Notes under the pieces: generated by a model
Database searches by the model: none
The model's input: only the letters and a program-made list of their open reading frames with translations
What the model was told of the DNA's origin: nothing
NCBI GenBank assembly: GCA_003024985.2
Contig: PXIH01S0004800.1
DNA from: Euperipatoides rowelli
Lineage: Eukaryota > Onychophora > Udeonychophora > Euonychophora > Peripatopsidae
DNA: 10,567 bases
Direction: 5' to 3' (one strand)
Part shown: in pieces, positions 1 through 6,480 of the stretch
Numbering within the stretch: the stretch's first letter is position 1
Layout of the letters: each line of letters starts with the position of its first letter
Made by a program: the position numbers and the translations under genes

Positions 1-801
1 ACCGAAAAAAATATTCGGTTTAGAAATATTGAGTCGGTTCTCTTCGGGAACCTAATGCTATTACGGTTACCGACTATTAACTCGGTTCCTTTGCACGCCT
101 AGGAAATATGCTTTGTAACATATGCTTTTCAACTTCCCTCCCTATTGTTTGGTTTGAAGCTCTGGCAACTGCTGTTTAGTTTAAAAATTTAAAAAAAAAC
201 ATTGTTCATATTGATGATTTTTTTACAAACCTGTGATAAATATAATAAATTGTGGAAAAGGATTAAATACAGGATTTTTACAAAACCCATACAGGATAAT
301 TTTTTAAACCCTCAAACAAAGGAAAGCTAGTATAATATGGGGCAGTTGGCAACCCTAGATTAAATAATGATCTGAAAAAAAAAAAATTTTTTAATTTATA
401 AATTTTCCAATCAATATTTTTTTGTGTTTTATTTACAAATTAAAACACTTCTTTCTGATAACTTTCCCAGATTTTTTACCCGCTCAACCAGGCCCCAGGT
501 CCTTGAAAATAATTAATTTAAAATAATGATCAAATTTGGTATTTAATATCCCATTTCTCCTGATCCTTTTTTAAATAAAAATATGAATTTAATGAAGTTC
601 GAAATTAAAAAAAAAAAAAAAATTATAAGCACAATGTCATTGACAAATTATGGTAATTTATTATTTTTTCTGGTTTGCATAGTCTCCTAAAATGACTTAC
701 ATTGTGTTAGTAATAATTTTATTAAAAAAAAAATATTTTAATCGAGTTTGTTATTGATTTGTAGTTTAATTTTTGTTTCTCTCATTTTTTTTTTTTTTTA
801 G
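1..801 (+). other. 3' part of an intron with its splice acceptor
   Basis: This non-coding AT-rich stretch ends in a run of about fifteen T and then AG at 800-801, a textbook polypyrimidine tract and acceptor, immediately before an open frame of more than 800 bases. It has many stops in all frames and several A or T homopolymers (for example 606-621 and 786-799). The first 95 bases repeat the pentamer CGGTT several times and may be the edge of an older repeat. Nothing else is recognisable in it. Confidence 0.8.
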
Positions 802-1619
802 GAAAACCTACTTCATCTGGCAAGGAACCTGAAATTGAGAACTTATCCACTAAAAGTAGTAATCGGGACTCTGGCCATGAGGGATCTAATGGTGAGAGTC
901 AAGGGACTCCAAATCAGGTCAAGATAAATCTAGATCCAAATGACTGTCCGGATAATTTGTCCATGATTGATGCCTCTGTGGTTGACTCTGAGTTCCTGAC
1001 TGAATACTGTCACAGTAGATTATGTGTGGGTCTTGATCATAATGACGATGAATCACTAATGAATCAGATGCCCATGACCATCATTACCCATGATAAAGAT
1101 GAAAATCTAACTTCAGACTTCAGTGACGATGAACAGTACAAGAGCTTGGAACGATCCAATCGGTTCTCCAGTAGCAGTTACAGTGATAGCAAACCATTGA
1201 TTAGTAGCAAATCAAGCACTCCAGAAAGAACCCTCCTCAACACCATTGCCAGTGCCTTAAGCACTCCCATAGAATGGAAGCACAAGTACAAAACATATTC
1301 CCCCTCTATGTCTAATTTGAGCAGCCCAAGGCTAGATACCTCAACTGCACCACGCATTAGTATGCCTGATATAAAATTAAAATCAGAAAGCATACCCTGT
1401 GCAATCAGCAATCAACAGGATCCCAAAAATGTGCCTCACCGCCAGAGCTTACCCAATCTTACGGAGGATGAGTCAGATGAGCGATTGTGGTGTCGCAACA
1501 ATAATGCACTCTCTGTCGCCGTATTAGATAATGGAAAAATTGTGTGTCGATTACATTCTGATCCAGAATTTCAACGGGATATTACCCAACTAAGGCAAAA
1601 GAACAGTAGTGAATGCTAA
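802..1619 (+). CDS. Terminal coding exon of an unidentified serine-rich protein (C-terminal 271 residues)
   Basis: The exon opens right after the acceptor AG at 800-801 and reads to TAA at 1617-1619. The first two bases complete a split codon, so the preceding intron is phase 1. The frame has no needed internal start and is open across the splice site, so the gene continues upstream of the window. The 271 residues are rich in Ser, Asp and Glu and look disordered: no membrane segment, signal peptide or known fold is visible. Short motifs, numbered from the first complete codon, are DSGHEGS (22-28, like a beta-TrCP phosphodegron), SDDE (107-110, casein kinase 2-like), proline-directed STP, STP, SP and SP sites near 138, 153, 167 and 175, RISMP and RQSLP (184 and 213), and an acidic TEDESDE stretch (220-226). 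The end, from about residue 228, is less serine-rich and could be a small conserved tail. I do not recognise the protein. Its coding nature is well supported by the splice site, the long frame and normal codon use. Confidence 0.85.
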
Positions 1620-1724
1620 GACTGGAATTTTTTTATTAATCCATAAGTTCATGGATTTTTTAAGGTTTATTATCTGTGTATATTATTTGTTTTGTATATA
1701 AATCAAGAAAAAAATAGCAAAAAA

Positions 1725-1763
1725 AATAAATAAAAAAACATTCCATGGGTAAATATTAATAAA
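1725..1763 (+). promoter_or_regulatory. Cluster of proximal poly(A) signals
   Basis: Three AATAAA hexamers (1725-1730, 1729-1734 overlapping, and 1758-1763) lie 105-145 bases after the stop codon at 1617-1619, a typical place for a short 3' UTR. A run of about 15 A follows at 1774-1788, so the exact cleavage point would be hard to place from cDNA. The hexamers are seen directly; their use is inferred. Confidence 0.55.
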
Positions 1764-2548
1764 CCACAAATTATAAAAAAAAAAAAAACTGGAGCTACTA
1801 GGTCAAACAGCACTTCATGACTTCTGAACAGATGGAGCTATTTTCTCTCTGGTAGAGAATTTGATGCACCAGAAAGAAGAAAAAAAATTTTTTTGTTCCT
1901 TTTTTTTTTTAAATCAAACAAAACAAGCATTTTAGAGCAGTTGCTGTAGTGCTAGAACATTGTGTATTGTAGTTGAGGGTTGTATAATTGTATTCATAAA
2001 TATTTAAATGATGAAAGCACATTCTATTTTTAGCAGAAAGCACTTTTAGCTGGCAGGTGCAAGGAGTTGGAATGAAGTGGACCCGACCAGTTTTCATAGG
2101 ACTTTTTGTGATATCCTTCCTCATTCCAAATCCTTCAAAAAAGAAAAAGATAACCTTGCTAGAATCTCTTTTAATGATTTTTGTTGTTTTTGTTTTTTTT
2201 ATTGTTTTTATTTTGTCAAATTGTTTTGTTTTTTAAAAAAAAAAAAATCATCATGGCTTTGAAACCCATGGTTCATTTCACTCAAGCCACATTGGCACAA
2301 TTATTTTTTAATTACTATTAAGTAGAATGTATTCACTTGGTAACAATTTTTTAAATGTTTCACTTTATTCTGATCATCAATTTGCAAAAAGTAGTAATTC
2401 TTACTTTTCAGGCAAAACAAAAAAAAAAAAAAAANAATGACAAAAAATGTCTGTCATTTTCCTCTGCTTTATTATGATTTATTTTTTTAATATTTTATTT
2501 GATAAAAAAAAAAGAACTGAAATGTAAATAATTGTCAGTGTTCTGCAA

Positions 2549-2554
2549 AATAAA
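2549..2554 (+). promoter_or_regulatory. Possible distal poly(A) signal
   Basis: AATAAA in the context GCAAAATAAATATTGAAACTTG. It is one of several hexamers in this AT-rich flank and nothing singles it out as used, so it is listed only as a candidate for a longer 3' UTR form. Confidence 0.25.
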
Positions 2555-2635
2555 TATTGAAACTTGTTAGTGAAATACAAATATTGGATTTGTTTCAACT
2601 TTTTTATACTAAAGTGGAGATAGACCAACAAAAAT

Positions 2636-2820
2636 TCAAAATAAATAGAATTTCAAAGTCTAACAAGAGACGTTATGCGACAGCTCCTGTCAAAATTAAT
2701 AGAATTTTGGATTGTAACCAGAGGCTGGCATGCCCATGCAGCAGCGCCCTCTCAAAATAAATAGAATTTATGAGTATAACTAGGGGATGTCATGCAGCCT
2801 CTCAAAAATAAATATTTTCC
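2636..2820. repeat. Degenerate tandem repeat, about 3.3 units of 50-62 bp
   Basis: Each unit starts with TCAAAATAAATAGAATTT or a near copy, continues with a block like GTAACCAGAGGCTGGCATGC and ends in a CAGC..CTC block. Unit 1 is 2636-2689, unit 2 is 2690-2751, unit 3 is 2752-2801, and a partial fourth unit starts at 2802 and breaks off after about 18 bases. Unit 2 is longest because it has an internal extra block around TGCCCATGCA. Divergence between units is substantial, so the array is old. An open frame of about 67 codons across part of it is a by-product. Confidence 0.8.
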
Positions 2821-2904
2821 TCTCATTCTTCTTCTCCTTCCCTCCCTAATTCCTACTCTCTTCCCCTCCCTCATTCCTCCAGCAAATATTACTCTTCTCT
2901 CCAT
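2817..2904 (+). repeat. Long pyrimidine-rich tract
   Basis: Almost 90 bases consist mainly of C and T (TTCCTCTCATTC, CTTCCCTCCC, CTTCCCCTCCCTC and so on), directly abutting the end of the tandem array. The composition is strikingly different from the A-rich surroundings. It could be a decayed CT microsatellite, or a polypyrimidine-binding site if it is transcribed. No downstream AG is followed by a convincing coding exon. Confidence 0.65.
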
Positions 2905-3380
2905 TTAATTAATTAAAATATTAAAATAAGATGAAAGCTATGTACAAATCAATCCTGGCAGGATGCTCATGATCCATCATCATGGGCTACCTGTCTGAGA
3001 TACATACTGAGGTTGAGTGTTCAACCTGAAAGCAGTTCAAAATGTGGATTTCTACTAGGAATTTTTCTGATATTAGAATCACTTGAAGTTACCTTTATGG
3101 ACAAATGGTGAAAAGTTAGAGAGAGAGTTGGTCATAATGAGAAGAACTGAATGGTTGAAGATTTAAAGTATCAAGAAACTAGTAACATTTAAGAATTATA
3201 CAACTTAACAGTAATGTAAATATCAAATAAAGAATATGAAATCAATTTATTTATTAAATATGTAGAACCAAGTCTAAATTGGACCCATTTCCTCGCATTC
3301 TCTTTTTTTAATGGGAATATGTTGGCTTCCTGTTTTTTTTTTTAGTTGTAGGTTGAAAAGATAAACCAATGTATCAACTT
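2905..3380. other. Non-coding interval with a few hairpins
   Basis: No gene or element is recognised. Three short perfect inverted repeats sit close together: ATCCT/AGGAT (2952-2964), CATGAT/ATCATG (2968-2984) and AGGTTGA/TCAACCT with a 4-base loop (3010-3027). The rest is AT-rich unique-looking sequence ending in a T-run (about 3334-3344). Confidence 0.4.
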
Positions 3381-3394
3381 AAAATTTAATTTCT
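3381..3394. repeat. Left target-site duplication of the SINE at 3395-3640
   Basis: AAAATTTAATTTCT, an exact 14-base match to 3641-3654. The two copies lie exactly at the ends of a tRNA-headed element, as expected for target-primed reverse transcription. Confidence 0.85.
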
Positions 3395-3640
3395 CTNTTT
3401 TTTTTNAAAAAAATAAAGTTGCCCGTCATTAACAGACAATCTCTATTTTACTCATTTAATACCTTAATTTTCTAATTTAAACTCTAGGTTGATAACACCT
3501 CTTTTTCTTCCTATCTTTCAAAAGAAAGACAAGTTGAAAAAGAGGCTGAACAGCTCAAGCGGCGAACCCATGTCACCAGCTTGGCTTATACCAAGAATAC
3601 ATAGCAGCTCAGCCAACCCACTGAGCTACTCCCCCTTGGC
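3395..3640 (-). mobile_element. tRNA-derived SINE, group 1, copy a
   Basis: Read on the minus strand the element starts at 3640 with a tRNA-like head. The A box is TAGCTCAGTGGGT (3628-3616) and the B box is GGGTTCGCCGC (3569-3559), with about 46 bases between them, matching an RNA polymerase III internal promoter. The body continues to an A/T-rich tail, which on the plus strand appears as CT, then a T-run with ambiguous bases at 3397 and 3406. A perfect 14-base duplication brackets it. The head and the following segment align well with the copies at 5348-5642 and 6481-6852, including the block GCTTGGC..ACCAAGAATAC. It is non-coding and non-autonomous, and the enzyme source is not visible. It lies in the same orientation as the other group 1 copies. 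Confidence 0.85.
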
Positions 3641-3654
3641 AAAATTTAATTTCT
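3641..3654. repeat. Right target-site duplication of the SINE at 3395-3640
   Basis: AAAATTTAATTTCT, identical to 3381-3394. Confidence 0.85.
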
Positions 3655-4100
3655 ATTAATAACTTTTAAAACTTTTTCAACAGTTTTGTCCTACATAAAA
3701 TTGGCTTCATATTTAGTTTCAAACTTTGGATATGTGAACTTTTTGATTATACAAATAATGAATAAAAGGAATAGCCTCAAAATATTGTTTTTACCAAATC
3801 AGATATTGATTTCCAGTCTAAATATCTTAAGGAAAAATGTAAAATCATATATTGTATTTGTACTCCCCTTAGACTTTTTTTTTTTTTTTGGTATGAAAAG
3901 AGATTTATGCATACAAAATTTTTTAATTTACATACCACACAATTGATCCGAGGTCTGTATATTTTTGATTTTCACAACTGTGCCAAATGTGTAATATATT
4001 GTACTGTTACATCCATCAATTCATTTATAGGAAGGGAGGGTTGTATAATGATTGATATTCTTTGCTGAATTTTTTATCTGTTTTGAAAATGTTTAAAAAT
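3655..4100 (+). other. AT-rich flank that resembles a distal 3' UTR
   Basis: No gene is supported. An open frame of 86 codons at 3686-3946 is low-complexity, has no homology I recognise and ends in sequence full of homopolymers. The segment from about 3950 resembles the end of a 3' UTR (TGTAATATATTGTACTGTTACATC followed by AATAAATGC), which makes a long transcript from the upstream serine-rich gene possible. Confidence 0.35.
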
Positions 4101-4115
4101 AATAAATGCTATTTT
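4101..4115 (+). repeat. Left target-site duplication containing an AATAAA signal
   Basis: AATAAATGCTATTTT, a perfect 15-base match to 4468-4482. The duplicated target itself begins with AATAAA, so SINE insertion has duplicated a candidate poly(A) signal. Confidence 0.85.
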
Positions 4116-4467
4116 GTCGATGTGGTCCAGTTAGGAACACACAGGACTGCCGCATCTCAAGACATGAAGTCCAGGTGACAGGCTCGATCCCCGGGGGTGT
4201 CAGTACCTCCGGGGTTTTTTCCAGACCTAGGTGAAAGGTGACTTTTTTCTATACATGAGACCATTAAATCTTGAGTTCAAGAAAAATATGCCGCTGTAGC
4301 TTGGACTTAAAGATGGTAAAAGCCGCAGCTGGAAAATGCACTTTAAAAGAATCAACTCAGAATAACTTTACAGATGAAGATCTTTGATTATGCTTCTGAG
4401 GGTGAAGACTGCAAATATATGTGTTAATAAATTATGGTTTCCATGTTAGGAGGAAACCTCTTATTAA
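4116..4467 (+). mobile_element. tRNA-derived SINE, group 2, full-length copy
   Basis: The plus-strand tRNA-like head has A box TGGTCCAGTTAGG (4123-4135) and B box GGCTCGATCCC (4181-4191), followed by CCGGGG and a TTTTTT that could act as a weak pol III stop. A central block contains GCCGCTGTAGCTTGGACTTA (about 4291-4310). The tail runs through GATGAAGATC and TGTTAGGAGGAAAC. The 352-base insertion is bracketed by a perfect 15-base target duplication, which fixes both ends. No long A tail is present; the 3' end is CTCTTATTAA. Related pieces are at about 6130-6421 (central block) and 5952-6056 (tail). Confidence 0.85.
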
Positions 4468-4482
4468 AATAAATGCTATTTT
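4468..4482 (+). repeat. Right target-site duplication containing an AATAAA signal
   Basis: AATAAATGCTATTTT, identical to 4101-4115. It is followed by CCCATCTGGATGGTTGTGAG, whose GT-rich part could be the original downstream element of this poly(A) site. Confidence 0.85.
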
Positions 4483-4762
4483 ATCCCATCTGGATGGTTG
4501 TGAGTTATCTGATCAGGATATATAGGCCTACTGAGGTTTGTAATTTAACCTCAATGCAACCCAAACTGCCCAATCCTTTCTTTTGGAAAAGAGTAGGCAT
4601 TATGGATTTTATTTTCTAGTGAACAAACTAAATGGGTGTCTGATTGCTGATGAATTGAAGGCATGAAAATGTCAGATTTGAAGAAATACAAAAAGACTTA
4701 AAGAAAAAAAATTGTATGCCAAATATATATACTCTATGGTAAAATATATGTACAAATAAGAA
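4483..4762. other. Interval with no recognised feature
   Basis: Unique-looking sequence of moderate AT content between two SINEs. There is no long open frame, no repeat of more than a few bases and no RNA-gene signature that I can see. Confidence 0.5.
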
Positions 4763-4774
4763 TTAATGAACTAT

Positions 4775-4970
4775 AATCTGGGAGCGGTAGTTGTGAGGAG
4801 CAAGCACAATCACAAAGCTCCCATAACAGAAAGCACAGGTTCATGTCCCTCGGATTTTTTCTATCTGGAGGGGATTCAGGATTATATTATTTGCTCGTTT
4901 TGTTGGACGTTAAATATTTAAATGATCAGGAAAATGCACGGACACATTGTTTGTATGAGGAAGAAAAAAG
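4775..4970 (+). mobile_element. tRNA-derived SINE-like element, short or degraded
   Basis: The A box-like CGGTAGTTGTGAGG (4785-4798) and B box-like GGTTCATGTCC (4838-4848) are correctly spaced, and CTCGGATTTTTTC follows, as in the group 2 copies. The flanks TTAATGAACTAT (4763-4774) and TTAATGAGCTAT (4971-4982) match at 11 of 12 bases and are a credible aged target duplication, giving an element of 196 bases. The tail shows no clear similarity to the other copies, so the family assignment is weak. Confidence 0.6.
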
Positions 4971-4982
4971 TTAATGAGCTAT

Positions 4983-5102
4983 GTAAATAAAAAAACATGC
5001 AGTTCTTTTGGGAAATTACAAATAAACATATCGTGAAAAACATTCAGTACAATATCTACAACACAGGTGTAAAGTGATTAAAACTAAAAATGTACATGTC
5101 TC
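4983..5102. other. Short AT-rich spacer, nothing recognised
   Basis: AT-rich sequence between the short SINE-like element and the left inverted arm. No frame, hairpin of note or repeat was seen. Confidence 0.4.
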
Positions 5103-5211
5103 GCATCCCATTGCCCATTGGGTCTCATTCTGGACTTGAAATGCTTGGCATATGGTTACACTGTCACTATGTATTTTAATTATGTAAATGAATGACCATC
5201 TATTAGTTGGG
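5103..5211 (+). repeat. Left arm of a large inverted repeat
   Basis: From GCATCCCATT to ATTAGTTGGGC this arm is the reverse complement of 5779-5895 with few substitutions. The arms differ by a 7-base extra block here (TTGCCCA-type duplication near 5110-5118) and a 14-base tandem duplication in the other arm. The inner end is followed by an 11-base inverted pair, TTAAATTCTGC (5223-5233) and GCAGAATTTAA (5266-5276). The arms could be the termini of a non-autonomous DNA transposon or two opposed copies of one repeat. Confidence 0.8.
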
Positions 5212-5335
5212 CTTTGTACTAATTAAATTCTGCCTCAGCATTAAATCATATTAGTTGGAACAACTGCAGAATTTAAACATAAAAACATGATATGCACATA
5301 ATTGCATATTATTAGTCATTTTTTTAAATAAGAAC

Positions 5336-5347
5336 GAACACAATTTT
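5336..5347. repeat. Left target-site duplication of the SINE at 5348-5642
   Basis: GAACACAATTTT, an exact match to 5643-5654. It runs straight into a T-run, the reverse complement of the SINE A tail, so the inner border is uncertain by a few bases. Confidence 0.75.
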
Positions 5348-5642
5348 TTTTTTTTATTACTTTTTTAATTTCAACTTTTTACAACTATTTACATATTGAC
5401 AGAATATAATACAGGCTGTCGTATCTGCCTACTACAGTGATGCTATATATGTTCCGGTCCATGGTCGTCATGCTAGTTGAATATTCCTAATCTTCTAAAT
5501 TCTAAATTTTTATATTGCAAAGTCCGATTTAACTGCTTATTGGATGAATAATACCCTTACTCCTTGGTCTTTCAGAAAGAAAGACTTTGACTTTTGGGTC
5601 GGACAGCACGAGCCTTGAACTCAGTCCGTGCTGACACCAAAT
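5348..5642 (-). mobile_element. tRNA-derived SINE, group 1, copy b, 5'-truncated
   Basis: On the minus strand the B box-like GAGTTCAAGGCTC (5622-5610) is present but the A box part is missing, so the copy lacks the first part of the head. The body then aligns with copy c at 6481-6852: CGGACTTTGC against CAGACTTTGT, GTATTATTCATCCA against GTACTATTCAACCA, and TGTAAATAGTT in both. It ends in an A tail, seen as the T-run at 5344-5355. Exact 12-base duplications flank it. It sits between the two inverted arms, so it postdates that structure if the structure is one element. Confidence 0.8.
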
Positions 5643-5654
5643 GAACACAATTTT
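5643..5654. repeat. Right target-site duplication of the SINE at 5348-5642
   Basis: GAACACAATTTT, identical to 5336-5347. Confidence 0.75.
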
Positions 5655-5657
5655 ATT

Positions 5658-5767
5658 ATAGGAGTACAGCTCCGGTGGAACAGCGATTTAGGCTCTTGGC
5701 TGCCAGAGCTACTGCATATAAGGGATTGTAGGTTTGATCTTGGGCAGCGCCGGTGCCAAAAATGGTG
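5658..5767 (+). mobile_element. tRNA-like SINE head fragment
   Basis: TACAGCTCCGGTGG (5665-5678) resembles an A box and GGTTTGATCTT (5731-5741) a B box. The sequence between them has tRNA-like spacing but no cloverleaf good enough for a functional tRNA. Short repeats AATTTTATT at 5649-5657 and 5768-5776 could be its target duplication, but nine AT-only bases in this composition are weak evidence. Confidence 0.45.
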
Positions 5768-5778
5768 AATTTTATTTT

Positions 5779-5895
5779 GCCCAACTAATAGATGACCATT
5801 CTTTCACATCATTATAATACATAGTGACAGTGTAGCCATGACAGTGTAGCCATATGCCAAGCATTTCAAGTTCAGAATGAGACCCAATGGGATGC
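5779..5895 (-). repeat. Right arm of the large inverted repeat
   Basis: Reverse complement of 5103-5211, from GCCCAACTAAT to CCCAATGGGATGC. It carries a perfect 14-base tandem duplication, GACAGTGTAGCCAT twice (5825-5852), which the left arm has only once. Similarity stops abruptly at both outer ends (GCATCCC/GGGATGC). Confidence 0.8.
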
Positions 5896-5951
5896 ATCGG
5901 AGAAGTTTTCTTAGTGTTTCTCTATAGGTTTCAAAATGGATTTTTCCTGAT

Positions 5952-6056
5952 ACGGATGAAGAAACATTGATTAGGTTTCCGAGATAGATTATAAAACTAT
6001 CTTGTAGGTATATATTGTAAGTAAAGTGACCGTTTGCCTGTTAGGTGGAAACATAT
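5952..6056 (+). mobile_element. Group 2 SINE tail fragment
   Basis: CGGATGAAGAAACATTGATT and the later CTGTTAGGTGGAAAC align in order and spacing with CAGATGAAGATCTTTGATT and ATGTTAGGAGGAAAC in the tail of the full-length element at 4116-4467. A matching head does not directly precede it, since the right inverted arm lies in between, so it is a 3' fragment or a shared LINE-type tail. Confidence 0.5.
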
Positions 6057-6129
6057 TTTTTAAAAGAAATATAGCACAACTGTATATTTTTTTATTAATT
6101 TGTTTGATGATATAAATAATAAATAAATG

Positions 6130-6421
6130 GTCAAGGAGCCGTTGTCCAGTGGGATGAGCTGGGCCTCAAAAAGGCTGCCTTAATATATATACACTATGGG
6201 GCAGGTTTCAAGGCTCACAAGTCTGACTTCAAAATCCGGGTCCTTTTTTCACTAGGGACCTGAACTGTGTTTTTTTCATCCCAGGTTGATGCTAAAAAAC
6301 CTTGTTTATCTGAATATTAGTGATGGTGCATGTCATAGACAGAAAAATATGGCTGCCAGTTCCAGATAAAAGAAACTTGTAAATTATAGTATGTGAGCTA
6401 GTGTAATTTAAAAAAAAAAAG
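6130..6421 (+). mobile_element. tRNA-derived SINE, group 2-like copy with A tail
   Basis: A box-like GTTGTCCAGTGGGA (6141-6154) is followed by a B box-like ACTTCAAAATCC (6226-6237), CGGGTCCTTTTTTC, then AGAAAAATATGGCTGCCAGT, which matches AGAAAAATATGCCGCTGTAG in the element at 4116-4467. It ends in a run of eleven or more A at about 6410-6420. A(TA)n runs lengthen the head around 6183-6193. I could not find a convincing target duplication, so the ends are approximate. Confidence 0.6.
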
Positions 6422-6465
6422 ATACATTTTTGCCAACACTGATCAAACTACTCAAAACATATTAT

Positions 6466-6480
6466 ATTAACATAATTTTG
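6466..6480. repeat. Left target-site duplication of the SINE at 6481-6852
   Basis: ATTAACATAATTTTG, matching 6853-6867 at 14 of 15 bases. Confidence 0.75.

Larger units (their letters stand above)
1620..2630 (+). other. Proximal 3' UTR / 3' flank of the serine-rich gene
   Basis: AT-rich non-coding sequence downstream of the stop codon. It contains many A and T runs (about 1774-1788, 2235-2247 and 2419-2434 among them), one ambiguous base at 2435 and several AATAAA hexamers. Short open stretches here are low-complexity (poly-Phe, poly-Lys) and are not genes. I see no second exon, RNA gene or recognisable element. How far the transcript extends cannot be told from the sequence; an end near 1790 or one as distal as 4115 is possible. 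Confidence 0.55.

Noticed and set aside
1178-1411. Open frame of 77 codons on the minus strand
   Set aside because: It is antisense to the serine-rich exon, which has a splice acceptor and a longer consistent frame; the minus frame is a by-product.
2636-2820. CRISPR-like array
   Set aside because: The units are contiguous diverged tandem repeats of variable length with no unique spacers, in a eukaryotic context.
3559-3640. A functional tRNA gene on the minus strand
   Set aside because: Same reasoning: good pol III boxes, poor cloverleaf, and exact target duplications define a SINE.
3686-3946. Open frame of 86 codons on the plus strand
   Set aside because: AT-rich low-complexity translation (runs of Phe, Leu and Ile), with no acceptor or family resemblance.
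4117-4200. A functional tRNA gene
   Set aside because: A and B boxes are present, but the acceptor stem and anticodon arm do not pair well, and the sequence continues into a SINE body bracketed by a target duplication.
6130-6421. Target-site duplication around this SINE (GATATAAAT near 6108 against GATACATTT at 6421)
   Set aside because: Only about 7 of 9 AT-rich bases match, which is not better than chance here.
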